Shown here piece after piece: positions 15,315 through 24,224 of a stretch of DNA of 64,000 bases. How positions within the stretch are numbered: the first letter of the stretch is position 1; every line of letters starts with the position of its first letter. The DNA is from Affinundibacterium macrobrachii (GTDB taxonomy: Bacteria; Pseudomonadota; Gammaproteobacteria; Burkholderiales; Burkholderiaceae_D), in assembly GCF_014652415.1 (NCBI RefSeq), contig NZ_BMYT01000003.1, positions 434,001 to 498,000 of the forward strand, in the 5' to 3' direction. The notes under the pieces are model-generated. The model did not search any database and was not told the origin of the DNA. It saw only the letters and a program-made list of their open reading frames with translations. A program made the translations under genes and the position numbers.

Positions 15315-17351
15315 TTAAAACGTCTTCACCAACATCAAACGGAACGAACGTGATTCCAGAGGATGAAAATGAATATCCTCTTTTGGACTCGCTTCACCTT
15401 TGAGCTGCGATTCATAATAATAATCAATCGCAGAAGCACGACGATTAGTTAGATTGAAACCTTCCAATTCCAATTTGAGTGTTGGGCTAAATTTATAAGC
15501 AATACGTCCATTCAAGGTGCTACTTGCTTTGGAACGCACTGAATTATCTTCAAGCAAAGCACGCGGACCAAAATAGCGTAAACGTAGTGCGCCCGACCAA
15601 GCGCCTAGTTTATCGACGCTTGCAGATAATTGCGCAACACCTTCAACCGCGCCGACGATACGATTTCCAGCAGGATCGAAATCACGTGAACGCGCTTTGG
15701 CATAGGCGGCATCAAAATCAATCGATAACCAATCATTGGCTTGATAAGAATTAGAAATCTCAATGCCGTGACGACGACTTGGGCGCCCTGCTTCGGTTGT
15801 TCCAGCGTCACCTACAAAGCTGAGTTCGGAATCGAAATCAAGTCGATACAGCGATATCGAAGTTTGTAAGCCCGGCACTATTTCGGTACGCATACCTAAT
15901 TCCGTTCCACGCGCACGCACTAGCCCAGGCGATTTACCTGTGGGTTCCAAGCTTTGTGGATCGATTGTAGTCAAAGTGGCGCGAGCATCATTGCTATGAA
16001 AACCTGTACCCAGATTAAAATAAAATTCTGTCTTATTCCATGGGCCAAAAATCAAACTGGCGCTTGGACTAGTAATGTGATCATTGGCTTTGCCTGAATT
16101 TTCACGTCGATCACCGTCGACTTGAAAACGATACTGATCGTGGCGTACACCAAAGTTAGTCCGGAAACTTTCGCTCCAGCGGGTACTGATATCAGCATAC
16201 AAACCTAGACTAGTTTCAACGATATGGTCTTGTCGCACTGTCGATAATTGCTGACGCGCTTTGGTTTTATGCAAGCCGTTAAAAATATTGTCGTTTTGCA
16301 GCTGAGTACCGATTGTGAAGTCAGTGTTCTTTCCATTCAAATGCGAATGCCAAGTATGACTTGCATTCAATCCACTGGTCACGCGGCGATCTGGCTGGCT
16401 GAACTGATCACCATTAATCGGATCATCCATAAAATAGGTAAAGTTCGAATACAAATCCAAACCCGTATTAATCAAATACGCGCTAATCTTGGATGCATCA
16501 TCGGTCGCGGTACGACGCCAAGTACCCGACAAACTATAGCGATGCGCTTCACCGCCATCAGTATTATCAATCGTATCAAAACGACTGATATCGCCCTGTT
16601 CTACCGCGCGCAAGGGAATTTGATCAGTTGCATTCCATTTGCCGCGATACAACATTGCACTAAGACTAAATCCATTGTTCGCAAATCCCTCGCTATAACG
16701 CAGAACGGCATTTACTTTTTTAAATTTGTCTGGGTTCACAAAAGGACCGTCATTGCCGCTCAACTCCAGCGCATACAATAAACTTCCGTCTGCGAAATCT
16801 GGTGAGGCAGCCAGCAAGGCACGACGATAAGCATTTTGCCCCAAAGTGACGCTGGCGATACTTTGACTCAAACGATTGGCATACAGCATGGCAGCGCTAC
16901 CCGCCGCAGAAAAATCGCCTGTGGTCGATGAATAAGGACCCTTTTTGAATTCCATGCGTGCCGTTAATTCGGGGATGAGAAAATTCAAGTCAGTCCAACC
17001 TTGTCCGTGTGCATGACTACGTTGATTCACGGGCATCTCATCGAGCGTCGTGCGTAAATCAGTACCGTGATCGAGATTAAAACCACGCAAGTAAAATTGA
17101 TTCGCTTTTCCTTCTCCGCTGTGTTGACTTACGATCAAACCAGGAATGGATTCGAGTAATTCACCGGGACGATAGGTGGTCATTGATGCCAATTCTTTTT
17201 TACCAATCACGCCTGCATTTGCGGCATCCAACAAACCTAATTGACTCATCTTAGAACCATCAATCGCTACACGATGCAAAACGGAGTCGTCCGCAAACAC
17301 ACTTTGATGGAACATCGTGGCAATCAAGCCAACCAATAATCGTTGCTTCAT
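15315..17351 (-). CDS. TonB-dependent receptor of M1/DUF6702 cluster
   Basis: A 678-residue outer-membrane receptor. The signal peptide is about residues 1-20 (ends QSVFA). The plug domain contains ELLESIPGLIVSQHSGEGKA and FYLRGFNLDHGTDL, then SHAHGQGWTDLNFLIPEL, a pattern of a specific receptor subgroup often found near metallopeptidases. The rest is a 22-strand-type barrel ending in a terminal Phe (RLMLVKTF), as expected for BAM-dependent insertion. It lies downstream of M1 peptidase and DUF6702 genes on the same strand, but an intrinsic terminator sits between it and DUF6702, so its expression may be attenuated or driven separately. The substrate is unknown; a peptide or metal-peptide ligand is inferred from context only. 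Confidence 0.9.
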   Translation of the reverse strand: MKQRLLVGLIATMFHQSVFADDSVLHRVAIDGSKMSQLGLLDAANAGVIGKKELASMTTYRPGELLESIPGLIVSQHSGEGKANQFYLRGFNLDHGTDLRTTLDEMPVNQRSHAHGQGWTDLNFLIPELTARMEFKKGPYSSTTGDFSAAGSAAMLYANRLSQSIASVTLGQNAYRRALLAASPDFADGSLLYALELSGNDGPFVNPDKFKKVNAVLRYSEGFANNGFSLSAMLYRGKWNATDQIPLRAVEQGDISRFDTIDNTDGGEAHRYSLSGTWRRTATDDASKISAYLINTGLDLYSNFTYFMDDPINGDQFSQPDRRVTSGLNASHTWHSHLNGKNTDFTIGTQLQNDNIFNGLHKTKARQQLSTVRQDHIVETSLGLYADISTRWSESFRTNFGVRHDQYRFQVDGDRRENSGKANDHITSPSASLIFGPWNKTEFYFNLGTGFHSNDARATLTTIDPQSLEPTGKSPGLVRARGTELGMRTEIVPGLQTSISLYRLDFDSELSFVGDAGTTEAGRPSRRHGIEISNSYQANDWLSIDFDAAYAKARSRDFDPAGNRIVGAVEGVAQLSASVDKLGAWSGALRLRYFGPRALLEDNSVRSKASSTLNGRIAYKFSPTLKLELEGFNLTNRRASAIDYYYESQLKGEASPKEDIHFHPLESRSFRLMLVKTF

Positions 17352-17388
17352 AATTAAAATAAAATTCTAAAAATTAATTCATTAACTG

Positions 17389-17411
17389 AAAAAAAAGCGC
17401 CAACTGGCGCT
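17389..17411 (-). terminator. Terminator/attenuator between DUF6702 and TonB receptor
   Basis: Stem AGCGCCA / TGGCGCT (396-402 / 405-411), with eight A on the plus strand giving a U-run on the minus transcript. It lies after the DUF6702 stop and about 40 bases before the receptor start, so read-through would set receptor level. Confidence 0.7.
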
Positions 17412-17438
17412 AGTTGCTCATACTCTTAGGCGATCAAA

Positions 17439-17960
17439 TCAAGGTAATTGCTGCTCGCGCTTACTGCGTGTAAAGGTATGCGTTTGCGTCACTCCGTTCT
17501 GGGTGATATTTAAGGTGTTTACTTGATCAATCAAAAAATCCGTTAATACTGCCTGACGGATACTGACTTGCGCAGGTAAGGCACGCTGTTCTAACTCTTG
17601 AAACACAATCACGCTATTAGGATCAACTTTTAATCCCACCCACTTCAGCGGCAAAATACCGGCTGTATCAGCCATCGCAAATTGCTTTTCGAAATATTTT
17701 TTGAACACCGCAATATCTTCTGGGTCGCTCAAATCAAATTGACGTTGATATAAATTTTCTAGCAGCGCTTCGACGTCGTGCGCCATGAAGGTATGCACGA
17801 TTTCAGTATTGCCTGTATTGGGATTCATGCTGATATCAGTGATGCCGGCATGAAAACGATGTGCGTGTGCGAGCGGACTCAAACCTAAAGACGCAAGAAC
17901 GAGCGTGCTAGCCACCAAAGTTAAGAAGACGAATTTAAAAACTTGAATACGACGCAACAT
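17439..17960 (-). CDS. DUF6702 family exported protein
   Basis: A 173-residue protein with a signal peptide (about 1-34, ending LAHA), followed immediately by HRFHAGITDISMN, the usual start of DUF6702 mature proteins. Other matching segments are IVHTFMAHDVEALL, QRQFDLSDPEDI and LPLKWVGLKVD. The molecular role is not established. Location is expected to be periplasmic. It sits between an M1 metallopeptidase gene (upstream, 104-base gap with two hairpins) and a TonB receptor, so it probably works with them. The HRFHAG start leaves a histidine-rich mature N-terminus that could bind metal; this is only a suggestion. Confidence 0.78.
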   Translation of the reverse strand: MLRRIQVFKFVFLTLVASTLVLASLGLSPLAHAHRFHAGITDISMNPNTGNTEIVHTFMAHDVEALLENLYQRQFDLSDPEDIAVFKKYFEKQFAMADTAGILPLKWVGLKVDPNSVIVFQELEQRALPAQVSIRQAVLTDFLIDQVNTLNITQNGVTQTHTFTRSKREQQLP

Positions 17961-17986
17961 GCTTATCTCAATTTTCTATCTTGTTT

Positions 17987-18018
17987 GTTGTGCATGCACA
18001 TTTGCGCGCATGCACAAC
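17987..18018. repeat. 11-base inverted repeat, hairpin without U-tract
   Basis: GTTGTGCATGC (17987-17997) and GCATGCACAAC (18008-18018) are perfectly complementary, with a 10-base loop. It lies in the gap between the M1 peptidase and DUF6702 genes. No T-run follows on either strand, so an RNA-stability or processing element fits better than a terminator. Confidence 0.6.
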
Positions 18019-18027
18019 GAAGAATCG

Positions 18028-18056
18028 ATCTGAAGTACGACACGCGCACTTCAGAT
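18028..18056. repeat. 9-base inverted repeat next to M1 peptidase stop
   Basis: ATCTGAAGT (18028-18036) and ACTTCAGAT (18048-18056) pair perfectly across an 11-base loop, just past the M1 peptidase stop codon. Together with the neighbouring hairpin it makes a double stem in the 104-base gap before the DUF6702 gene. Confidence 0.55.
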
Positions 18057-18064
18057 GAAGTACA

Positions 18065-20437
18065 TTACTTCTTCTCAGCTGGTTTCGCCGCATCTTTGGA
18101 TTCAGGTTTATCTGTCTTCAAAGGTGTTTTGAAATCCATCATCATGTCGCTTGGCTGCATATTCATTTTGAATAATTCCAAACGTGATTGCGTTATCTTA
18201 CGTGGCCAAGAATTGTTGTTGGTATCAATATCTGCAGTTTCCAAATAAGGATCTTGCGTCAAACCAACCATAGGCTCATCTGTAACGATCAGCTTGGTGA
18301 ATTTCTTGGAGTTGTAACGCCAGATTTCTGCTGGAATACGTTGAATTAATTTCTTACCGCTCTTCAATTCAATTTCCAAAATCAAAGGCATCACTAAACC
18401 GCCGACGTTGGAGAAATCCACCAGATAAAAATGCTTGCCAGATTTCAGCATCGCTTTTTCATCTTCTTCCAAACTCTTCATCAGATCCATGTAATTGTTA
18501 CGATCTTTATTGGTGACAGTGAAGTCATCATATTGATTGTAAAAATCTTTGAGTTCAGGATGTGAATCTAAGCGACGTTCCAACTTACCTTTGTCTGCCT
18601 GATTAGCAGTTGAAGTTGGCTGGGACGCAAACTGCGCGCGACGCCATGCTTTCTCTACTTCTGGATCTTTGGTTGACATCGTGTATTCAACGATACCGTC
18701 GATACTAATATCGACTGGATCTGTTGTGTAGAACCAGCCATGCCAGAACCAATCTAAGTCTGTACCAGAAGCATCTTCCATGGTGCGGAAGAAATCTGCT
18801 GGTGTTGGGCGCTTAAACTTCCAACGTTGCGCGTACTCTTTAAACGCGAAGTCAAACAATTCACGACCCAAAATTGTTTCACGCAAGATGTGCAAACCAG
18901 CTGCTGGTTTTGCATAAGCGTTTGGACCAAATTGCAAAATGGATTCGGAATTGGTCATGATAGGCACTTGATTTTGGCTCTTCATGTAATCGACAATGCC
19001 GCGTGGCTCACCACGTGTGCCTGGATAATTTTCTTCCCAAGCTTGTTCCGCCAAACTTTGTACGAAAGAGTTCAAACCTTCGTCCATCCAAGTCCATTGA
19101 CGCTCATCTGAATTGACGATCATCGGGAAATAGTTATGACCAACTTCGTGAATAATCACACTGATCAAACCGTACTTAGTACGCTTAGAATAAGTCAACT
19201 CGCCAGTCTTTTTATCTTTGGTTGGACGACCGCCGTTAAAAGACAACATCGGATATTCCATACCGCCTTGTGGGCCATTCACAGATTGCGCTGTTGGATA
19301 TGGATAATCTAAAGAGAACTTATTGTATTGTTCTATCGTGTGGATGATCGCTTGCGTAGAATATTGTCCCCACAAAGGATTGGCTTCTTTTGGATAGAAA
19401 GACATCGCTAAGCCGTTGCTGGAACCAGATTTATAGCCTTGCGCATCCCAAATGTATTTGCGCGAAGTTGCCCATGCAAAGTCACGTACATTTTTTGCTT
19501 TGAAGTGCCAAGTTTTGCTAGAAGTTGCACGTGTTTTCTCGGCTTCTTCCGCTTCTTTTTGCGTTACGATCGCAACCGGTGTTTTTGCCGTGCGCGCTTG
19601 CTTCAAGCGCTCGCGCTGCGTTGCCGTCAAAATTTTATCTGCGTTGTTCAATTCACCTGTTGCAGCAACCACGTGATCGCTTGGCACAGTCAATTGCACA
19701 TCGTAATCACCAAACTCCAATGTGAATTCGCCAGAACCTAAGAATTGCTTATGTTGCCAACCATAGACATCGTAGTAAGCCGCCATACGTGGGAACCATT
19801 GTGCGATTTCGAAGATATCGTTTTTATCTTCTTTGAAATGCTCGTAGCCATCACGACCACCTAGCAATTTGCCATTACCGATGTTGTAGTTCCAATCAAT
19901 ACTGAACACATATTTCGCGCCCGGTTTCAATGGCTGTGGCAAATCGATACGCATCATCGTACGATTAATCACATGCTTCAATGCTTGACCTTCGGCGGTT
20001 TTAACTGAAGTAATTTTGAAACCACCATCAAAATTCTCACGCTCATTCATCACACTCATCGCTTGGAAGCTAACCGCATTCGGGTTTTTCCAAGCATCAC
20101 GTGACGGTAAAGTGCGAGTTTTATTCGCATCCGAATCTGGACGGAAGATATTTTGGTCTAACTGCACCCACAGATAATTCAAAGTATCTGGCGAATTATT
20201 GTGATACGTGATGGTCTCTGCGCCAGTGATCGCACGTTTAGACTCATCCAAAGTTGCGCGAATCACATAATCAGCACGCTGCTGCCAATATGCATGACCC
20301 GGCGCACCAGAAGCGGTGCGTACGGAGGTTGGTGTAGGCAATAAATTTTCTATTTGACGAAACTTATCGTCGGACTGCCCACCCGCAAAGGCAGACATGC
20401 TCAGACATAAGAGCCCTAATGACACTGGCAAACGCAT
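18065..20437 (-). CDS. M1 family zinc metallopeptidase, exported
   Basis: A 790-residue gluzincin-type aminopeptidase. I use the ATG at 20437, preceded by GGAG with 8-base spacing, and not the longer frame to 20596, because it gives a clean signal peptide (MRLPVSLGLLCLSMSAFAGG). The N-terminal region is the beta-rich M1 domain. The substrate-anchoring motif appears as GGMEYP. The zinc site is HEVGH at 430-434 with third ligand E453 in WMDEG, 19 residues later as in M1 enzymes. A C-terminal region of about 200 residues ends in a Lys/Ala/Pro-rich tail. It is predicted to be periplasmic or secreted and to trim peptides. It heads the cluster with DUF6702 and a TonB receptor. Confidence 0.92.
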   Translation of the reverse strand: MRLPVSLGLLCLSMSAFAGGQSDDKFRQIENLLPTPTSVRTASGAPGHAYWQQRADYVIRATLDESKRAITGAETITYHNNSPDTLNYLWVQLDQNIFRPDSDANKTRTLPSRDAWKNPNAVSFQAMSVMNERENFDGGFKITSVKTAEGQALKHVINRTMMRIDLPQPLKPGAKYVFSIDWNYNIGNGKLLGGRDGYEHFKEDKNDIFEIAQWFPRMAAYYDVYGWQHKQFLGSGEFTLEFGDYDVQLTVPSDHVVAATGELNNADKILTATQRERLKQARTAKTPVAIVTQKEAEEAEKTRATSSKTWHFKAKNVRDFAWATSRKYIWDAQGYKSGSSNGLAMSFYPKEANPLWGQYSTQAIIHTIEQYNKFSLDYPYPTAQSVNGPQGGMEYPMLSFNGGRPTKDKKTGELTYSKRTKYGLISVIIHEVGHNYFPMIVNSDERQWTWMDEGLNSFVQSLAEQAWEENYPGTRGEPRGIVDYMKSQNQVPIMTNSESILQFGPNAYAKPAAGLHILRETILGRELFDFAFKEYAQRWKFKRPTPADFFRTMEDASGTDLDWFWHGWFYTTDPVDISIDGIVEYTMSTKDPEVEKAWRRAQFASQPTSTANQADKGKLERRLDSHPELKDFYNQYDDFTVTNKDRNNYMDLMKSLEEDEKAMLKSGKHFYLVDFSNVGGLVMPLILEIELKSGKKLIQRIPAEIWRYNSKKFTKLIVTDEPMVGLTQDPYLETADIDTNNNSWPRKITQSRLELFKMNMQPSDMMMDFKTPLKTDKPESKDAAKPAEKK

Positions 20438-20820
20438 TATGTTTACTCCATGAAGTGGAAGAAAATGGGAGGTGTGAATTATTTTATAAAAATTCCCCGC
20501 AAATTGGAGCGTAGCACGGATGAAAAGTTCCAAAAGACCATGAATAATTCCAAAAATAACGACAAAGACTGCACAAAAACAGCGCAAAAACAGCAAAAAA
20601 GTAGCGAAATCACACGCTCATGCCAAACCGAATTGATCGCAGCTTATCCATAAGCGCGTCTATCTGTGGTTTTATCCGCCAGAAGCGCAAAAAATCCAAG
20701 ACAATCCAAAACAAGATTGCTATAAGATAAATAAATTACAGCTCAATTTCGGTAAAATGAGAAGGTTTTATCATCTTCGCAATTGCAATCTCTTACGACT
20801 CCTGATCACTAGGTTTTTCC

Positions 20821-23652
20821 ATGTTCAAACAACTAAAGCAATCATTACTCAATCGTACATTCAACCGTGGCGATGAAGATGCGAACAGTGATCAGAGCCA
20901 AGATGCTATCAATAGCGCCTTCCATCATTCTGCCCAAGAGATGTCATCAGCGCAGGCTATAAGCGCAGTACATGAAGTTGCGACCAGTGGACTACATGAC
21001 GCAGCCGAAAAACCCGATCAAAGCATCTTGGATCAAATTGACAAAGAATGGAATCTGCAACAAGCAGCGTACGCGAGAGCCAAAGTTGAGCGTGATTTGT
21101 TAATTGATGCCAATAGCCGTATCGACTTTGAACAAGAGTTATTGGTCAAAGTTAGAACTCGTTTGATGGCGGAGAAACAAGCAGAGAAGTTAGCCCAACA
21201 AAGATTAGACAGCGAACGACAAGCACTCGAACTACATCAACAACGCATCAACGCCGAACAAGCATCCGAAAAAACCGTGCAATCGACGCTAGCGATGGAA
21301 ACCGAATTGCGCGCTATCGCCGAAAAATTGATTGCTACGGAAAATCTCGCGAAATCAAATGCCGAGACACAACTAGAAGAAGTACATCAAATCGAAAAAG
21401 TGGCAGCAGAACGCATACATGCAGAACAACAAGCAAAGCAAGCACTGAAAGAAAAACTGCAAGCCGAGGCTGCGTTATTGCAAGCGATAGAGCGCAAAAC
21501 CCAGACCGAACAAGCAGCGCTAACACAAGCGCAGCAGCGACTACAAGCTGAACAAGAATTGCACGCGCTGACTGAAAAAAAACAAACGCAAGAACACACG
21601 CTAAACGAGAAGATTCAACAACGTATCGCCGCTGATCAAGCCGCAGAACAACTGGCGCGCCAACGTATCGCTGAAGAACAAGAAGCCATCGCCCAGCTCA
21701 CTCAACAAGAATCCACTACCAACGCACAATTAGATGCTGAAAATGCGAGGATAGAAGCGGAAAATGAACTGATCCGCGTCAGCAAACTCAAGATCGCAGT
21801 TGAACGCGAAGCCAAACTCAAAAGTACGGAACGATTACTTGTCAGTCGTTTAGCTGAACAAAAATTGCAGGAGCGCATCGCTGCAGAAGCCGAACTAGCC
21901 AAGCTAATCGAAGAAAAAATTACCGCCGAAACCGCGCTGATTGAATCCGCGGTCGCCTTGTCGCTCGCTGAAAACACAGCAGAACAAGCAGCAAAAGAAA
22001 AACAGAGCTTAGAACAACTCGCGGCACAAAAAATCGAAGAGAAAATCCTCGCAGAAGAACGAGCACTAACAGACAGTCAACGCAGACAAGCGGCTGAAGC
22101 GAGTCTGTTAAGTCAAGTCGAGGCCAGAACCAGTGCAGAGCAACGAGCAGAACAAATTTCTGCGGCCCAACTTGCTGCAGCACAAGAAGCCGAACAAAGC
22201 TTACAAAAACGCCTGCAAGCCGAACTCGACGCCATCAGTGCTGCCACACAAAGGCAAGAGAACGACCGTTTGGCGATTCTGGCGGAACAACAAAGACTGG
22301 CGCACGAAACCGCCTTACTAGAAGCGGCACATCGCCTCGCTGACGCAGAGTTAGAAGCAGAAACCGTCGCACGAGAACGCGTTTCCGCTTCTATCCAAGC
22401 GCAAAAACAGGCACAAGAGCGGCAACAAGCAGAGCACGATGCCAAGCGTCTGTTAGAACAAAGAATCTTAAGCGAAGCTGAATTGCTAAGCGCGCAAAAA
22501 TCACAACTTACTTTAGATGCAGAAACAGAACAGTTGATACAAGAACGTCTAGCAGCAGAGCAAAAACTGCATTCGCACACGCAAGAGCTACAGCAACTGA
22601 ACGAGCTACAAGCAAGATTACAAACCAGAATCGCAGAAGCACAACAAGCGCTCGCCGAATTAACGGCACAACACCAACAAGACCATCAAAGCCTTGAAGC
22701 GAAAATTCTAGAGCGCGAACAGCTAGAACAACAAGTCACACAATCCGAGGCAGAATTAGCCAACTTAGAACAACTAGCTGACCAAGAACGTCTGCTACTG
22801 ACGCAAACACATCAAAAAATCGCACAAGAAAAAGAAAGTATTAGCAAAGCGAAACAACGACTACAAGCTGAAAAAGCAGCGACTGTCATCGCACAACAAC
22901 GCCTGTTGCGCGAACAAGAATTACATCAATTAGCCCAAGAAAATGCGGCGCTCGAAACGCAAGCCATCAACGCAGCACAAGACAAAATAGAACAGCAAGA
23001 TTTGGCGATTCAAGCTGAACAAGCCAGAATCGCGGCAGAACAAGCTGCGCACGCGCTCGCTGATCAACACCAACAATTAGCACAGACACTAGCGGAGAAA
23101 AATCAACAATTTGTCGAACTCGAAAATCCGCAATTACCCTTACCGATAGAAGTAGAACAACAGCCAGAGCGGCAAGCGACAGACGAGGCAGTGCAAAATG
23201 CAGCATCGAGTCATGAAGAAAATTTTTCCTCTAATACAGCCACGGCATACCAGGCTAGTTCAGCATCAACACCGGCCTCTACCGAGACCGCCTTAGCTTG
23301 TATTGAGAGCAAAGATAATTTTGAGCTCTATCTAGAAACAGCGAATCGCTCCAAATCACGTTGGAGTAACGGCACAATCGCCCTGGTCCTGACTACGATT
23401 ATCGCGATCGGCATTTATTGGTGGTGGAGTCAACAAGTGCAAAATCAGCCCAAAACTGCAGAACAAAAAACGCTTAAAGCAACATCAACAGCAAGCAAGC
23501 CACAATCACGCAGCAATCTGGGTGCCACTAGCACCGCAAACACAAAAGAGCATACGAATGCTAGTTCAAACCTAACAAACTCTGACGGCCAATTATTCCA
23601 ACCTAGGTTGGATAAAGGCTTCGAGCAAGTAGGCAAGCACCAAAACAAATAG
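20821..23652 (+). CDS. Membrane-anchored coiled-coil protein of 36 uninterrupted 14-residue repeats
   Basis: A 943-residue protein I cannot assign to a family. Residues 1-84 are polar with no signal peptide. Residues 85-588 divide into 36 consecutive units of exactly 14 residues with no insertion or deletion. The loose pattern is [QE]R[IL]xAExxAxxLxx, for example QRIAADQAAEQLAR and ERIHAEQQAKQALK. Residues 589-678 are coiled coil out of that register, and 679-748 give five more units. A Pro/Ser/Thr/Gln-rich linker (about 760-850) leads to a single membrane helix at about 851-869 (ending YWWW), then a 74-residue polar tail. As a continuous helix the main block would be about 75 nm long. Cytoplasmic coil with a periplasmic tail is inferred. 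A scaffold or filament role is possible but unproven. It is monocistronic. Confidence 0.8.
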   Translation: MFKQLKQSLLNRTFNRGDEDANSDQSQDAINSAFHHSAQEMSSAQAISAVHEVATSGLHDAAEKPDQSILDQIDKEWNLQQAAYARAKVERDLLIDANSRIDFEQELLVKVRTRLMAEKQAEKLAQQRLDSERQALELHQQRINAEQASEKTVQSTLAMETELRAIAEKLIATENLAKSNAETQLEEVHQIEKVAAERIHAEQQAKQALKEKLQAEAALLQAIERKTQTEQAALTQAQQRLQAEQELHALTEKKQTQEHTLNEKIQQRIAADQAAEQLARQRIAEEQEAIAQLTQQESTTNAQLDAENARIEAENELIRVSKLKIAVEREAKLKSTERLLVSRLAEQKLQERIAAEAELAKLIEEKITAETALIESAVALSLAENTAEQAAKEKQSLEQLAAQKIEEKILAEERALTDSQRRQAAEASLLSQVEARTSAEQRAEQISAAQLAAAQEAEQSLQKRLQAELDAISAATQRQENDRLAILAEQQRLAHETALLEAAHRLADAELEAETVARERVSASIQAQKQAQERQQAEHDAKRLLEQRILSEAELLSAQKSQLTLDAETEQLIQERLAAEQKLHSHTQELQQLNELQARLQTRIAEAQQALAELTAQHQQDHQSLEAKILEREQLEQQVTQSEAELANLEQLADQERLLLTQTHQKIAQEKESISKAKQRLQAEKAATVIAQQRLLREQELHQLAQENAALETQAINAAQDKIEQQDLAIQAEQARIAAEQAAHALADQHQQLAQTLAEKNQQFVELENPQLPLPIEVEQQPERQATDEAVQNAASSHEENFSSNTATAYQASSASTPASTETALACIESKDNFELYLETANRSKSRWSNGTIALVLTTIIAIGIYWWWSQQVQNQPKTAEQKTLKATSTASKPQSRSNLGATSTANTKEHTNASSNLTNSDGQLFQPRLDKGFEQVGKHQNK
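21073..22584 (+). repeat. 36-unit, 42-base-period coding repeat
   Basis: The DNA encoding residues 85-588 of the coiled-coil protein. Units are 42 bases and keep phase throughout, but differ strongly in sequence, so the repeat is old and visible mainly at protein level. It explains the long open frames on the other strand in this area. Confidence 0.8.
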
Positions 23653-23800
23653 TGCGAATCAGCACGCTGCTGGTCGGTGATGTGGAGGTCTAGATGAACC
23701 CAGTGGTTAGGAGTTGATTTGCGGCCTCTGCAAACGATATTTTGATTCGCTTGTATGTCAGAGGTCGCTAGCAATCAAAAGAAACGCGATCGTCCCTCGC

Positions 23801-24220
23801 TTAATATTGAGACGCCTTTTTTACTTCTTCTATTGGATCGCAGGCTGCGACCATTTCAGTCGAATCAATTTTCAATTGCCAATCCGCTTGCATCACAGAA
23901 TCACGCTGCGCCAGCAAAAAATAACCCGTACATGGTGCAATTTTTAAATGTATCGATTTCTGTATCGTATGTCTTGCCGAATTTGATGGCATCGCTTCCA
24001 GCACTAAGCTACGCTCACCAGGTGCAATCTGGACTGGCATAGAAAACTGTAGGCTACCGTCAATCGATACCACCCGCACTGGAAACTGCGAACTGGAATG
24101 AATTGCGGAATAAGGCTTCGCCTCCAAATAAGACAACGGTGCTTTGGTAAATATGGCGCAGGACGAGAAACTAAGGCAACAAGATAAGGCGATCAAATGG
24201 GGTAACAAAGTTTTCATCAT
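23801..24220 (-). CDS. Small putative lipoprotein, unknown
   Basis: A 139-residue exported protein. The N-terminus (MMKTLLPHLIALSCCLSFSSCAIF) is a signal peptide with a possible lipobox ending at SSC, so the mature protein may be lipidated. The remainder is beta-rich (FPVRVVSIDGSL, VQIAPGERSLVLEA, then APCTGYFLLAQRDS) and reminiscent of small periplasmic carbohydrate-binding-like folds, but no family is assigned. Two cysteines beyond the lipobox (in APCTGY and VAACDP) could form a disulfide. The start lies 4 bases after the stop of the M56 protease gene on the same strand, so it is the third gene of a blaI-M56-lipoprotein operon. Confidence 0.65.
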   Translation of the reverse strand: MMKTLLPHLIALSCCLSFSSCAIFTKAPLSYLEAKPYSAIHSSSQFPVRVVSIDGSLQFSMPVQIAPGERSLVLEAMPSNSARHTIQKSIHLKIAPCTGYFLLAQRDSVMQADWQLKIDSTEMVAACDPIEEVKKASQY

Positions 24221-24224
24221 ATTC

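Noticed and set aside
16248-16781. 177-codon frame opposite the TonB receptor
   Set aside because: The receptor on the other strand explains the sequence; the translation has no domain pattern.
22113-22580. Antisense Cys/Ser-rich frame over the coiled-coil gene
   Set aside because: It arises from the reverse complement of repeated Ala/Glu/Gln codons in the repeat gene; no start context or family pattern.
21073-22584. Possible CRISPR or satellite array from the 42-base period
   Set aside because: The units are continuous coding sequence, differ strongly in DNA sequence, and have no conserved repeat with variable spacers.
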